DNA of 64,000 nucleotides, taken from NCBI RefSeq assembly GCF_032116555.1, contig NZ_CP134949.1, positions 620,001 to 684,000 of the forward strand, read 5' to 3'. A program made the translations under genes and the position numbers. Position 1 is the stretch's first letter, and each line of letters starts with the position of its first letter. Under the pieces are notes generated by a model, which saw only the letters and a program-made list of their open reading frames with translations, did not search any database and was not told the DNA's origin. This stretch comes from Halobaculum sp. XH14. GTDB lineage: Archaea; Halobacteriota; Halobacteria; Halobacteriales; Haloferacaceae. Shown here piece by piece: positions 15,914 through 24,356 of the stretch.

Positions 15914-16702
15914 ATGGACACGCGACTCGTCGAGCTTCGGTCGGGCGTCCGCGACACGCTCCCGCTGCTGCTCGGCATCGTCCCCTTCGCGCTGGTCGCC
16001 GGCGTCGCCGGCGTCGAAGCCGGCCTCACGCCGCTGCAGACGCTCGGGATGTCGGTGGTGGTGTTCGCGGGCGCGTCCCAGCTGGCCGCGCTCGACCTGC
16101 TCGGCAGCGACGCCGCGCTCGGCGTGGTCGTGCTCACGGCCGTCGTCATCAACCTCAGGATGATGATGTACTCGGCCTCCATCGCCCCCCACTTCCGCGC
16201 GCTCCCGGCCAGGGTCCGGGCCGGCTGTGCCTACCTGCTCACCGACCAGGCGTACGCGGTCACCGTCGCACGCTACAGGCGTGCCGACGAGGAGCGCGGT
16301 GCGGACGAGGAGCACGGTGCCGACGAGAACGACGTCGGTGCCGTCGATGGTGGCCCCGACGACGCCGACGACGGCGGCCTCCGCCAGCCGTACTACTACC
16401 TCGGCGTCGGCGGAACGCTGTGGATCGTCTGGCAGGTCGGCACCGTCGTCGGCATCGTGTTCGGTGCGGGCGTTCCCGACGCCTGGCGGCTCGACTTCGC
16501 CGTCCCGCTCGTCTTCCTCGCGCTGCTGGTGCCGGTGCTCTCGGACCGTCCGAGCGTCGCCGCCGGCCTCGTCGCCGCCGCGGTCGCGGTGTTCGCTGCC
16601 GGCCTGCCGTTCAACGCGGGGCTGATCGCGGGCGCGCTGGTCGGCGTCGTGGCGGGGGTCGGCGCGGAACGGCTCGGCCTCGCCGCCGGGGGGTCGGCGT
16701 GA
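15914..16702 (+). CDS. azlC: AzlC-family branched-chain amino acid exporter subunit
   Basis: A 262-residue polytopic membrane protein of the AzlC family. GIVPFALVAGVAGVEAGLT and FAGASQLAALDLLG, then INLRMMMYSASIAPH, are family motifs. AzlC and AzlD together form an exporter for branched-chain amino acids and analogues. Between TM segments there is a roughly 35-residue acidic insert (from RRADEERGADEEHG to DDADDGG, about residues 120-157) in a cytoplasmic or external loop; this is not typical of bacterial homologues. The AzlD gene starts inside its stop codon region (GTGA overlap). Confidence 0.9.
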   Translation: MDTRLVELRSGVRDTLPLLLGIVPFALVAGVAGVEAGLTPLQTLGMSVVVFAGASQLAALDLLGSDAALGVVVLTAVVINLRMMMYSASIAPHFRALPARVRAGCAYLLTDQAYAVTVARYRRADEERGADEEHGADENDVGAVDGGPDDADDGGLRQPYYYLGVGGTLWIVWQVGTVVGIVFGAGVPDAWRLDFAVPLVFLALLVPVLSDRPSVAAGLVAAAVAVFAAGLPFNAGLIAGALVGVVAGVGAERLGLAAGGSA

Positions 16703-17034
16703 CGACGACGTACGGACCGGTCGCCATCTGGGGCGTCATCCTCGCGGCCGGGCTGGCGACCTACGCCATCCGACTCTCGTTCATCCACCTGTTCGGCCGG
16801 GTCGAGGGCGTCCCGCCGGCGCTCGAACGCCTGCTCGCCTACGTCCCGCCAGCGGTGCTCGCGGCGCTGGTCGCGCCGGACTTCGTGCCCGAGTCCGCGA
16901 CGCTCGTCGCGCTCGCGGACCCGACGCTCGTCGGCGGCGCGGTCGCGGTCGTGGCCGCCTGGTACACCGAGGACGTGCTGTGGACCGTCGGCGCGGGGAT
17001 GGCCGGGCTCCACCTCGCGCGGTTCCTGCTGTAG
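16699..17034 (+). CDS. azlD: AzlD-family membrane protein
   Basis: A 111-residue protein with four hydrophobic segments. ATYAIRLSFIHLFG, LLAYVPPAVLAALVAPD and WYTEDVLWTVGAGM are typical of AzlD. It is the small partner of AzlC. The GTG start at 16699 overlaps the azlC stop by four bases, indicating translational coupling. A longer frame is open upstream inside azlC, but it is the shadow of that gene. Confidence 0.88.
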   Translation: MTTTYGPVAIWGVILAAGLATYAIRLSFIHLFGRVEGVPPALERLLAYVPPAVLAALVAPDFVPESATLVALADPTLVGGAVAVVAAWYTEDVLWTVGAGMAGLHLARFLL

Positions 17035-17049
17035 TCGGACGGGGGTCGG

Positions 17050-17418
17050 TCAGTCGGCCGACTCGTCGGAGTCGCTCGCGGCCACATCCGACGTCGGTGC
17101 CGCCGCATCGTCCGCGTCGTCCGTGCCGTCGACCTCGTCCGGCTCGTCGGCGTCGTCCGCGCCGCGGGACCACCCGCCACCCGCACCCTCAGCCCCTGCC
17201 TCGACCGCTCGCGCGCGCCGCTCCTGTGCGTCCGCGATGCGCTCGACGGCCACAACCAGCCGGTAGAGCACCCAGACGAGGCCGACGAGCAACGCCGGCA
17301 GGAACGAGAGCAGCACGTTCCCGACGACGAGGATGCCGTAGGCGAACCCGAGCAGGAGGACGAGGCCGACGAGAACCTTGACGAAATCCAGCGTGCCGTC
17401 GCGCGGGGACTCGCTCAT
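17050..17418 (-). CDS. small two-helix membrane protein with acidic tail
   Basis: A 122-residue protein. Residues 12-55 form two adjacent hydrophobic helices (VLVGLVLLLGFAYGILVV and LLSFLPALLVGLVWVLYRL). The rest is a soluble tail rich in Asp, Glu and Ala. No family is recognised. The ATG at 17418 is chosen over a frame open to 17652 because translation further upstream is Arg-rich and unlike a protein. It converges with azlD. Confidence 0.65.
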   Translation of the reverse strand: MSESPRDGTLDFVKVLVGLVLLLGFAYGILVVGNVLLSFLPALLVGLVWVLYRLVVAVERIADAQERRARAVEAGAEGAGGGWSRGADDADEPDEVDGTDDADDAAAPTSDVAASDSDESAD

Positions 17419-17497
17419 GGGGTCCGGTGTGAAAGCGAGCCTGATAAGCGTGGGGCCCCGCCGCGTCCGGCTCACGGCGGTTCTCGGAACCCGGAAC

Positions 17498-17501
17498 TTT
17501 A
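17498..17501 (+). promoter_or_regulatory. TATA-like box for the VanZ-like gene
   Basis: TTTA in aactttacg lies 27-30 bases before the GTG at 17528. It supports that GTG as the start of a leaderless mRNA. Confidence 0.5.
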
Positions 17502-17527
17502 CGCCCGATGCCGACTCACCGACGGCC

Positions 17528-17956
17528 GTGACGCCGACGCGTCGACGCCGGGCGGTGTTCGCCGCGGTCACGGCTACCGTCGTCCTCGCCTCGCTCGTCC
17601 CCCTCCCGGGCGGCGGCCCGGATCGGTTCCTCCTCGGCGTCGGGCTCGACAAGTGGGTCCACGGGGTCGGCTACGCGGCCGTCTCTGCGACGTTCGCGCG
17701 GGCCCGGACTTCGGGAGGAACGGGTGCGGCGCGGCCGAAGGCGACGGATTCGACGGTGCCGACGGGATCGGGTCCGAGGTGGCGGGTGGCGCTGGCGGCG
17801 GTGCTCGTCGGCACCGCCGTCGGCGGGGGCGTCGAACTGCTCCAGACCGCGCTGGCGACGCGGACGGCCTCGTTCGCCGACGCCGCGGCGAACGGGGTCG
17901 GCGCCGCCTGCGGCGCGCTCGTGTGGCTCCGGTCGAGCACCCGACCGCGCCGGTGA
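17528..17956 (+). CDS. VanZ-like family membrane protein
   Basis: A 142-residue membrane protein. DKWVHGVGYAAVSATFA holds the DKxxH-like VanZ motif, and GGVELLQ lies in the third hydrophobic segment. A hydrophilic Gly/Ala-rich loop joins helices 2 and 3. VanZ-like proteins are widespread and mostly of unknown function. The GTG start is chosen for the TATA spacing and because it puts the first basic cluster (TRRRR) before the first helix. Confidence 0.75.
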   Translation: MTPTRRRRAVFAAVTATVVLASLVPLPGGGPDRFLLGVGLDKWVHGVGYAAVSATFARARTSGGTGAARPKATDSTVPTGSGPRWRVALAAVLVGTAVGGGVELLQTALATRTASFADAAANGVGAACGALVWLRSSTRPRR

Positions 17957-17968
17957 CTCCGACCGGAG

Positions 17969-18625
17969 TCACCGCTGGTCCCGCCACGTCTCGTAACCCA
18001 GCAGCGCCACCGCGGCACCGAAGAGCGGAAAGCCGAGCGGCAGTGACCCGCTGACGAGGAGGACGACCCCGACCAGGTAGAGCAGGTAGTGAACCACCGG
18101 GACGAGCGCGCTCGCGACGAGGAGCCACCCCGCGACGCGTCGCACGCCGGACGACCGCGTCAGGCTCGTCCCGAGGAGGAGCGACCCCGCCCCGATCACC
18201 AGGAGCCCGACGACGTGGAGGCTCCACCAGGCCGGCCTGATCTCCTGCAGGGGGGTGAGCGCGTACCACACCAGTTCCCAGACGTTCAGTCGGCCCTCGC
18301 TCCACAGGGTCACCGCCGGATAGAGCCACTGGGACATCGTCGTGACCGCGAGCTCCACGAGGAGCCCGTAGCCGACGACCGCGGTCAGACTCGCCTTCGT
18401 CCCGGTGACCAGCAGCGGCCGCCACTCGACGAACCCGGGCGGGCGGTCGACGCCGACCGACCGACCCGCGAGGACGCGGGCGAAGTAGCCCATCAGGAAC
18501 GCGACCGGGAACAGCAGGTAGCTGAAGTTCAGGAGGACCGTCCCCACGACGACGGTCGTCACGAGCCTGTCGCTCGCGGCGACGTACTCGAAGCCGCCCC
18601 GGAGGTCGTCGCGGAACCCGCTCAT
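17969..18625 (-). CDS. DUF4013-like membrane protein
   Basis: A 218-residue protein with six likely membrane segments. The N-terminal half, with GYFARVLAGRSVGVDRPPGF followed by VEWRPLLVTGTKA, is the pattern of DUF4013 (remembered family), in which a membrane domain precedes a proline-rich loop. No function is known. The ATG at 18625 is preferred to the longer open frame. It converges with the VanZ-like gene and diverges from the RaSEA gene. Confidence 0.7.
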   Translation of the reverse strand: MSGFRDDLRGGFEYVAASDRLVTTVVVGTVLLNFSYLLFPVAFLMGYFARVLAGRSVGVDRPPGFVEWRPLLVTGTKASLTAVVGYGLLVELAVTTMSQWLYPAVTLWSEGRLNVWELVWYALTPLQEIRPAWWSLHVVGLLVIGAGSLLLGTSLTRSSGVRRVAGWLLVASALVPVVHYLLYLVGVVLLVSGSLPLGFPLFGAAVALLGYETWRDQR

Positions 18626-18704
18626 GGTTCGGTGGCCCGGGAGAACGTCGGGAACGGGTTCGACGGCCGCGGTGAAAAGCTGACCGGCGGGGAGACGACG
18701 CACA

Positions 18705-18709
18705 TTTAG
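18705..18709 (+). promoter_or_regulatory. TATA-like box for the RaSEA gene
   Basis: TTTAG in cacatttagcc lies 24-28 bases before the ATG at 18733. Confidence 0.5.
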
Positions 18710-18732
18710 CCGTCGCCGGCGAACGCCCGCCA

Positions 18733-19881
18733 ATGAGCAAGCCGAGCCCCGAACCGTCCGAGCGGGGGCGGGGGATGGACGCGCACAACGAGGTGATGCG
18801 CGACATCCGGTCCGAGAAGGACGCCAGCTACGACCCCCACGAGCCGACGCGGGTGTGGCTCGACGAGGACAACACGCCCGGCGGCGTCAAGCGGTCGCTG
18901 ACGATCATCCTCAACACGGGCGGCTGCCGGTGGGCCCGGGCCGGCGGCTGTACGATGTGTGGCTACGTCGCCGAATCCGTCGAGGGCGGCAGCGTCACCC
19001 ACGAAGCGCTGATGGACCAGATTCAGGTCTGTCTCGACCACGAGGCCGAACACGCCGACGAGGGCGAGGGTCCCGCGCCGCTGGTCAAGATTTACACCTC
19101 GGGCTCGTTCCTCGACGAGCGCGAGGTGTCCGCGGAGTCGCGCGCGGCCATCGCCGGGACGTTCGCCGACCGCGAGCGGATCGTCGTCGAGTCGCTCCCG
19201 GACTTCGTCGCCGCCGAGAAGCTCCGCGACTTCACGGGTCGCGGCCTCGACACGGACGTCGCCGTGGGGCTGGAAACCGCGACCGACCGCGTGCGCCACG
19301 ACTGCGTGAACAAGTACTTCGACTTCGCGGACTTCGAGGACGCCTGCGCGGAGGTCCGCAGGGCCGACGCGGGGGACGGCTCGCCGGCGGATTCCGGGGC
19401 GGACGGAGCGGACGACGGCGAGGGGGCCACCGCCGGCGTCAAGGCGTACCTGCTGATGAAGCCGCCGTTCCTCACCGAGTCGGAGGCCCTCGAGGACATG
19501 GTCTCCTCGATCGAGCGCTGTGCGGCCGTCGAGGGCTGTCACACCGTCTCGATGAACCCCTGCAACGTCCAGCGCTACACGATGGTCGACGAACTCCACT
19601 TCCGGGGCGGCTACCGCCCGCCGTGGCTCTGGTCGGTCGCCGAGGTGCTGGAGCGGACCGCCGACGTCGACGCCATCGTCGTCTCGGACCCGGTCGGCCA
19701 CGGCTCCGATCGGGGCGCCCACAACTGCGGGGAGTGTGACGACCGCGTCCAGACCGCGATCAAGGACTTCGACCTCCGGCAGGACCCGTCGGTGTTCGAG
19801 CAGGTGTCCTGCGACTGTGAACGGACCTGGGAACTGGTGCTGGCCGAGGAAACCGGGTTCGCGCAGCCACTGACGCGGTGA
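18733..19881 (+). CDS. archaeosine synthase radical SAM subunit (RaSEA)
   Basis: A 382-residue radical SAM protein of the archaeosine branch. The cluster-binding region is GGCRWARAGGCTMCGY (Cys-x7-Cys-x2-Cys), near residue 75. IYTSGSFLDEREVS, VAVGLETATDRVRH and YLLMKPPFLTE are further core strands. Cysteine-rich C-terminal motifs (CGECDD, CDCE) may bind a second metal. With ArcS it converts the lysine adduct of preQ0 in the tRNA D-loop (position 15) to archaeosine. An acidic insert lies around residues 215-235. ArcS and TgtA are encoded 14-19 kb downstream. Confidence 0.9.
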   Translation: MSKPSPEPSERGRGMDAHNEVMRDIRSEKDASYDPHEPTRVWLDEDNTPGGVKRSLTIILNTGGCRWARAGGCTMCGYVAESVEGGSVTHEALMDQIQVCLDHEAEHADEGEGPAPLVKIYTSGSFLDEREVSAESRAAIAGTFADRERIVVESLPDFVAAEKLRDFTGRGLDTDVAVGLETATDRVRHDCVNKYFDFADFEDACAEVRRADAGDGSPADSGADGADDGEGATAGVKAYLLMKPPFLTESEALEDMVSSIERCAAVEGCHTVSMNPCNVQRYTMVDELHFRGGYRPPWLWSVAEVLERTADVDAIVVSDPVGHGSDRGAHNCGECDDRVQTAIKDFDLRQDPSVFEQVSCDCERTWELVLAEETGFAQPLTR

Positions 19882-19985
19882 ACGGGCGGCCTGACCCCCG
19901 GAATCTCCGCCGGCGTGTGAGTGACCGGCCGTTATCGGGCGAGTAACCAAGCAGTCGGTGGTCGTTCCTCCGCGCGGGACCGATC

Positions 19986-20096
19986 ATGGAACCAGTCGAG
20001 TGCGTCCTCTGCCCGTCGGGGTGGGTGGAACTGCGGGACGCCTCCCAGCCCGGACAGTGGCTCGCAACGGACACGCCGGTCGAGTGTCGGCAGTAA
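19986..20096 (+). CDS. 36-residue CxxC protein
   Basis: A short gene missed by usual length cut-offs. The ATG at 19986 opens a 36-codon frame reading MEPVECVLCPSGWVELRDAS and then QPGQWLATDTPVECRQ, ending in TAA. Codon use is fully haloarchaeal and the sequence has a CxxC pair (Cys6, Cys9) plus Cys34, as in the small zinc-binding proteins of haloarchaea. It lies in the gap between the RaSEA gene and purQ. Function is unknown. No family was confirmed. Confidence 0.6.
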   Translation: MEPVECVLCPSGWVELRDASQPGQWLATDTPVECRQ

Positions 20097-20140
20097 GGGG
20101 CACCGGCCGGGAAGTCGCCCGCGCTCCCGCGATCGAGCGA

Positions 20141-20812
20141 TCAGGCGAACGCGCGGAGCACGCCCTGCCCGTCGGTGCCGCCGACGTCCGGCAGCGTCGC
20201 GCGCTCGGGGTGGGGCATCATCATCGCGACCGTCTCCCGTTCGCCGAGCACGCCGGCGACGTTCCCGGTCGACCCGTTCGGGTTCGCCGCGTCGGTGACG
20301 CTCCCGTCGGCCTCGCAGTAGCGGAACAGCACCCGGTCCTCGTCGTTGAGCGTCGCCAGCCGCTCGTCGCTGATCTCGAACCGGCCCTCGCCGTGCGCGA
20401 TGGGCACCTCGATGACCTCGCCCTCGTCGTACGCCGCGGTCCAGGGCGTGTCCGCGCGCTCGACCCGGAGGTGAACGTGCTCGCACTGGAAGCGCGCCGA
20501 CCGGTTCGTCGTGAACGCGCCCTCGGTCAGGCCCGCCTCGCAGCCGATCTGCGCGCCGTTGCAGACGCCCAGCACCGGGACGCCGTCCTCGGCCAGCGAC
20601 CGCACCTCCTCCATCACGGGGGTCCGCGCGGCCATCGCGCCGGCCCGGAGGTAGTCGCCGTAGGAGAAGCCGCCGGGGACCACGACGCCGTCGGTGTCGG
20701 CCGGGAGGCCATCCGCGTGCCAGACGCGCTCGGCGTCGATGCCGAGGTGCGAGAGCGCGCGCACGGCGTCGCGGTCGCAGTTCGACCCGCCGAACTGCAG
20801 TACCGAAATCAT
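20141..20812 (-). CDS. purQ: phosphoribosylformylglycinamidine synthase subunit PurQ
   Basis: A 223-residue class I glutamine amidotransferase. The nucleophile Cys84 is in GVCNGAQIG, and MMPHPERA supplies the catalytic histidine and glutamate. VVPGGFSYGDYLRAGA is the PurQ oxyanion region. It provides ammonia for FGAM synthesis in purine biosynthesis, acting with PurS and PurL. Its start overlaps the purS stop by four bases. PurL is not in the window. Confidence 0.94.
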   Translation of the reverse strand: MISVLQFGGSNCDRDAVRALSHLGIDAERVWHADGLPADTDGVVVPGGFSYGDYLRAGAMAARTPVMEEVRSLAEDGVPVLGVCNGAQIGCEAGLTEGAFTTNRSARFQCEHVHLRVERADTPWTAAYDEGEVIEVPIAHGEGRFEISDERLATLNDEDRVLFRYCEADGSVTDAANPNGSTGNVAGVLGERETVAMMMPHPERATLPDVGGTDGQGVLRAFA

Positions 20813-21060
20813 CGCTCGGTCACGTCCACGTCGTAGTCGTGGATGGTCGGGTTCGCGAGCAGGCGTTCGGCCATCTCGTCGGCCCGCTCGCGGGCCGCGT
20901 CGGCGTCCGCGGCGTCGAGGTCGACCTCGAAGCGGTCGGCCGACCGGAGCGCCTCGAGTTCGAACCCGAGGCGTTCGAGCGCCCCCTTCGTCGTCTCGGC
21001 CTCCGGGTCGAGCACCCCGCGTTTCAGCCGGACCGTCACCGTGGCCGTGTAGCCGGTCAT
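20809..21060 (-). CDS. purS: phosphoribosylformylglycinamidine synthase subunit PurS
   Basis: An 83-residue PurS of standard length: YTATVTVRLKRGVLDPEAET, a central RFEVDLDA strand and ERLLANPTIHDYDVDV. PurS bridges PurQ and PurL in the FGAM synthase complex. purS is the first gene of the purS-purQ operon, with a four-base ATGA overlap. A TATA-like ATTAAAA lies 21-27 bases upstream of its ATG. Confidence 0.93.
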   Translation of the reverse strand: MTGYTATVTVRLKRGVLDPEAETTKGALERLGFELEALRSADRFEVDLDAADADAARERADEMAERLLANPTIHDYDVDVTER

Positions 21061-21080
21061 ACCCGTACTGCGCGGTCGTG

Positions 21081-21087
21081 ATTAAAA
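21081..21087 (-). promoter_or_regulatory. TATA-like box for purS-purQ
   Basis: attaaaa (coding strand TTTTAAT) lies 21-27 bases upstream of the purS start, in a 222-base divergent gap shared with the PurU-like gene. Confidence 0.5.
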
Positions 21088-21247
21088 TCGGTTTTGGGTC
21101 GTCCCCGGTGTACACGTTCGTGGTCGAAACCGTGGACCAGCGCGCTCCGGGGACGCACGGCGGACGCCTCACCGGGATGGACCCGCACGGACGGTAACGG
21201 TCGCGCCAAGCGACAGAGGCTTGAGTCACAACGTAGTGAACACCTGT

Positions 21248-21286
21248 ATGTCCCGTTCGGACGCCCCGGAGGTGAGCGGCCGATGA
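21248..21286 (+). other. 12-codon upstream ORF of the PurU-like gene
   Basis: ATG at 21248 encodes MSRSDAPEVSGR and stops at TGA 21284-21286, overlapping the next start in an ATGA. The uORF contains the strong Shine-Dalgarno sequence of the downstream gene. It could couple translation of the PurU-like gene to that of the leader. Translation of the uORF itself is inferred. Confidence 0.4.
21268..21275 (+). promoter_or_regulatory. Shine-Dalgarno GGAGGTGA of the PurU-like gene
   Basis: GGAGGTGA is fully complementary to the archaeal 16S rRNA 3' end (TCACCTCC) and ends seven bases before the ATG at 21283. It fixes that start and shows that this gene, unlike most neighbours, is translated from a leadered mRNA. 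Confidence 0.7.
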
Positions 21287-22206
21287 GCGAGCTGACCGAG
21301 ATCGTGGTCGTCGGAGACGACGACACCGGACTGGTCGCCCGCGTCACCTCGCTGCTGTTCGAGCGGGGGTGCAACATCGAGGACCTCGACCAGGCGGTCC
21401 GGGACGACGTGTTCCGGATGCGCCTGCACGCCGACACCGCGGGGATGGTCTGCAAGGCCGAGACGCTCCGGGAGGACCTGGAGGACCTGGGCGAGGACCT
21501 GGGCGTGGACGTGCGGGTCCGCTTCCCGGACGAGCGCGAGGCCCGCCGCATCGGCCTGCTCGTCACCAAGGAGGCGCACGCACCACGCGCCGTGCTCGAA
21601 GCCTGTGCCGACGGCACGCTCGACGCCGAGGTGGCGATGATGGCCGGCAACCGGAGCGCGCTCGAATCGCTGGCCGCGGAGTTCGACGTCCCGTTCTTCG
21701 ACGTCGGTGACGAGAGCGGCTCCCACGACGAGGCGGAGCTGCTCGACCTGCTGGCCGAACACGACGTCGACTGCATCGCACTCGCCCGGTTCATGCGCAT
21801 CCTCTCGCCGGAGGTCGTGTTCCGCTACGAGGGCCGCATCGTCAACGTCCACCCCTCGTTGCTGCCGGCGTTCCCGGGCGCGGAGGCGTACCGGCAGGCA
21901 GTCGAGGGCGGCGCGCGCGTCGCGGGCGTCACGGCCCACTACGTCACGACCGACCTCGATCAGGGGCCGGTCATCGCCCAGCGCGGGTTCGCCGTCCCGC
22001 CCCACGCCGACGCCGACGACCTCAAGGAGCGCGGGCAGCCGCTCGAATCGGAGGCGCTCGTCGAGGCGCTTCGCGCCCACCTCGCGGACGCGCTCGTGGT
22101 CCGTCGCGGCCGGACGCAGCTCCGCGAGGAAGTCGACCCCGAGGAGTACGACCTCGGCGGCGTCACAGCGCCGGAGGCCCCCGCGCCGATGCCGTCCGCG
22201 GAGTAG
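21283..22206 (+). CDS. purU: PurU-like formyltetrahydrofolate deformylase / formyltransferase
   Basis: A 307-residue protein. An N-terminal ACT domain (IVVVGDDDTGLVARVTSLLF, residues 5-80) precedes a formyl_transferase domain with NVHPSLLPAFPGAEAY and THHYVT-like HYVTTDLDQGPVI, which hold the catalytic Asn, His and Asp. This is the PurU layout. PurU frees formate from formyl-tetrahydrofolate, but in haloarchaea such proteins could serve the GAR formyltransferase step; the position between purS-purQ and purC supports a purine role. The ATG is fixed by a perfect Shine-Dalgarno site. Confidence 0.85.
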   Translation: MSELTEIVVVGDDDTGLVARVTSLLFERGCNIEDLDQAVRDDVFRMRLHADTAGMVCKAETLREDLEDLGEDLGVDVRVRFPDEREARRIGLLVTKEAHAPRAVLEACADGTLDAEVAMMAGNRSALESLAAEFDVPFFDVGDESGSHDEAELLDLLAEHDVDCIALARFMRILSPEVVFRYEGRIVNVHPSLLPAFPGAEAYRQAVEGGARVAGVTAHYVTTDLDQGPVIAQRGFAVPPHADADDLKERGQPLESEALVEALRAHLADALVVRRGRTQLREEVDPEEYDLGGVTAPEAPAPMPSAE

Positions 22207-22313
22207 CCGAACTCCCTCGGCGGGCGGCGCGAGGAGGGCGTCGTCAGTGATTCTCGTGCGCGACCGAGGACCAGCTCGACGCGACCGGTCGTGAACTCGC
22301 CACCCCCGCCCGA

Positions 22314-23327
22314 TTACAGCTCCCGAACGCGCTCGACCGCCGCGCCGACGTCCGGCGCGTCGAACCAGTCGCCGTCGGTGTACGCGTTCGCGCCGGCGAC
22401 GTACATGTCGGCGGCGGCTTCCACCACTCCCCCGGGGAGCGCCGGCGGTTCGACCCCGCAGAGCGGCCGCCAGTCGGCGACGTCCTCGCGGTCCGCACGC
22501 GCCTTCGCCTCGCCCACCGCCTCGACCCAATCCGGGTGCTCGCGCTTGTAGTACTGCCGGACGACCTCCTTGGACACCTCCTGGCCGTCGTAGGCGAAGC
22601 GGTTCTCGTCGAACGTCCCCACGACGTCGGCGACGCGGACCTCGCCGTCGACGTAACAGCACTCGATCTTCCCGTCCTCGTGGACGAACCCCGTCTCGGC
22701 CGCGCGCTCGGTGAGCAGGTCGTTCACGCGCCGGGCGACCGACTCGAGGTCGTCGGCGTCGGCCTCGCCGGCGACGTCCCCGGCCTCGTCGGCGTCGAGG
22801 TAGCGGTCCTGCTCCTCGAACTTCGTCGAGAACTCGACGACCGGAACCGGGAGCGGGACGGCCTCGTCGGGCCACTCGTCGCGGTCGAGGCCGAGGTCGC
22901 GGGGGTCGGCGCGCGAGCGGAGGCTGGAGCCGACGGGGACCGCGTTCCGGAACACGATCTCGAGGGGGACGACGTAGTTCGATCCGGTTTCGGCGTGGAA
23001 CGCGTCGTAGTCGTACTCGCCGTCCGAGAACGGGAGGTCGGGGACGTTCACGAGGTCGATGGCGAGTTCGCCCGGGGCGTCCTCGGCCTCGGCGAGCGGG
23101 GTCGCGTCCGCCCCCACGCCGCGGTAGTGTGTCGGGACGCCCGCGCGTTCGAGCAGTTCGAAGTTGAACGCGCCCATCGTGCAGAGCGACGCGCCCTTCC
23201 CCGGGATCTCGTCGGGCATCTTCCCCCAGTCGAAGACGGAGTAGTCGTCGGTGAAGACGAAGCTCCCCGCGCCGGGTGCCGCGTCGGTGGGCGCGCGCTC
23301 GACGCGGAACTCCTTCACGCTCGTCAT
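22314..23327 (-). CDS. purC: phosphoribosylaminoimidazole-succinocarboxamide synthase
   Basis: A 337-residue SAICAR synthetase, longer than bacterial PurC (about 240) as in other haloarchaea. [21 protein letters not shown] is the N-terminal nucleotide-binding part, [15 protein letters not shown] binds CAIR, and [20 protein letters not shown] with DENRF forms the active site. It joins CAIR and aspartate using ATP. It converges with the PurU-like gene. A TATA-like tatgaatct lies 25-33 bases upstream. Confidence 0.93.
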   Translation of the reverse strand: MTSVKEFRVERAPTDAAPGAGSFVFTDDYSVFDWGKMPDEIPGKGASLCTMGAFNFELLERAGVPTHYRGVGADATPLAEAEDAPGELAIDLVNVPDLPFSDGEYDYDAFHAETGSNYVVPLEIVFRNAVPVGSSLRSRADPRDLGLDRDEWPDEAVPLPVPVVEFSTKFEEQDRYLDADEAGDVAGEADADDLESVARRVNDLLTERAAETGFVHEDGKIECCYVDGEVRVADVVGTFDENRFAYDGQEVSKEVVRQYYKREHPDWVEAVGEAKARADREDVADWRPLCGVEPPALPGGVVEAAADMYVAGANAYTDGDWFDAPDVGAAVERVREL

Positions 23328-23351
23328 GGCCGAGGTGCCGGGCGCGGGCCG

Positions 23352-23360
23352 TATGAATCT
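23352..23360 (-). promoter_or_regulatory. TATA-like box for purC
   Basis: tatgaatct (coding strand AGATTCATA) lies 25-33 bases upstream of the purC ATG. A second AT-rich site, gatatac at about 23399, would give a longer leader. Confidence 0.45.
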
Positions 23361-23472
23361 TTCAGTTCCGTGCGTACCTCGACCCCCGACCGGGAATTGA
23401 TATACACGTTCGTGTGTCTTCGGGGCGGGCGGCGGGGGGAGATGCCGCCGGCGGGGAGAACCGGTCCGGTGC

Positions 23473-24324
23473 TCACGGCGACCCCACGTCGCCGGAGGAA
23501 CCCCCGGACCCTCCGGCGTGTTCGGCCAGGAACTCCCGGATGGCGGCCGTGACGACCGCGGGGTCGTCGAGGTTCGAGGCGTGGCCGGCGTCGAGCACCA
23601 CCCGCACGGTCGCGTCCGGGAGTTCGGCCCCCAGTTTCGCGGCCTGGCGGCGGGCGAGGCCGACGTCGTTCTCCCCGTACAGCACCAGCGTCGGGGCGGT
23701 GATGGCCGAGAGGTCGAGCGGCGTTCCCGGGTACGCCGTCAGCGCGCGGACGACCTTCACGAACTCCGCCGTCGCCATCGTCGGGGCGTCCTCCCTGAGT
23801 TCCTCGACGGTGTCGTAGTCGCCGGCAGACCCCGGGTTGACCAGTTCGTTCAGCCACGTCAGCACGCGCTCGACCCGCTCGTAGCCGATCAGGCGCGCGG
23901 GCGGAATCGTCGCCCGCAGCGTCGCGAACTGGACCCGGTCCCGCCAGGTCGTGAACTCGGGGGTGAACGTGTCCGCGAGCACGAGGCCGGCCACGCCTTC
24001 GGGGTACCGGGCGGCGTACACCTGTGCAATGGCCCCGCCCATCGAGAGGCCACAGAGCACCGGTCGGTCCAGGTCGAGCGCCCGCAGAAACGCGTCCAGA
24101 TCCTCGGCGAACAGGTCGATGGAGTACGACTCAATCTCCGACCCGCCCGTCCGGCCGTGCCCCCGGACGTCGTAGGCAATCGTCGTGTACTCGTCGGCCA
24201 GCGCCTCGGCCTGCGGGAGCCACTGGCTCGACTCCAGCATGGCACCGTGGAGGAACACGACCGGGGGCCCGCTCCCCCGGCGCAGGTAGTGGGTCTCGAC
24301 GTCGTCGGTCCGGACGGTGGGCAT
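23473..24324 (-). CDS. alpha/beta hydrolase
   Basis: A 283-residue alpha/beta-fold hydrolase. The oxyanion motif is FLHGAMLES, the nucleophile elbow GLSMGG near residue 93, the acid YGENDVG near 222, and the histidine GHASN near 250. It is closest in style to 3-oxoadipate enol-lactonase or general esterase types; the substrate cannot be told. The C-terminus ends in a Gly/Ser-rich tail. The frame is open much further upstream, but the ATG at 24324 gives the family start. Confidence 0.85.
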   Translation of the reverse strand: MPTVRTDDVETHYLRRGSGPPVVFLHGAMLESSQWLPQAEALADEYTTIAYDVRGHGRTGGSEIESYSIDLFAEDLDAFLRALDLDRPVLCGLSMGGAIAQVYAARYPEGVAGLVLADTFTPEFTTWRDRVQFATLRATIPPARLIGYERVERVLTWLNELVNPGSAGDYDTVEELREDAPTMATAEFVKVVRALTAYPGTPLDLSAITAPTLVLYGENDVGLARRQAAKLGAELPDATVRVVLDAGHASNLDDPAVVTAAIREFLAEHAGGSGGSSGDVGSP

Positions 24325-24356
24325 GAAGGTGGTGTAGGCAACCGAACTGGGTGAAG

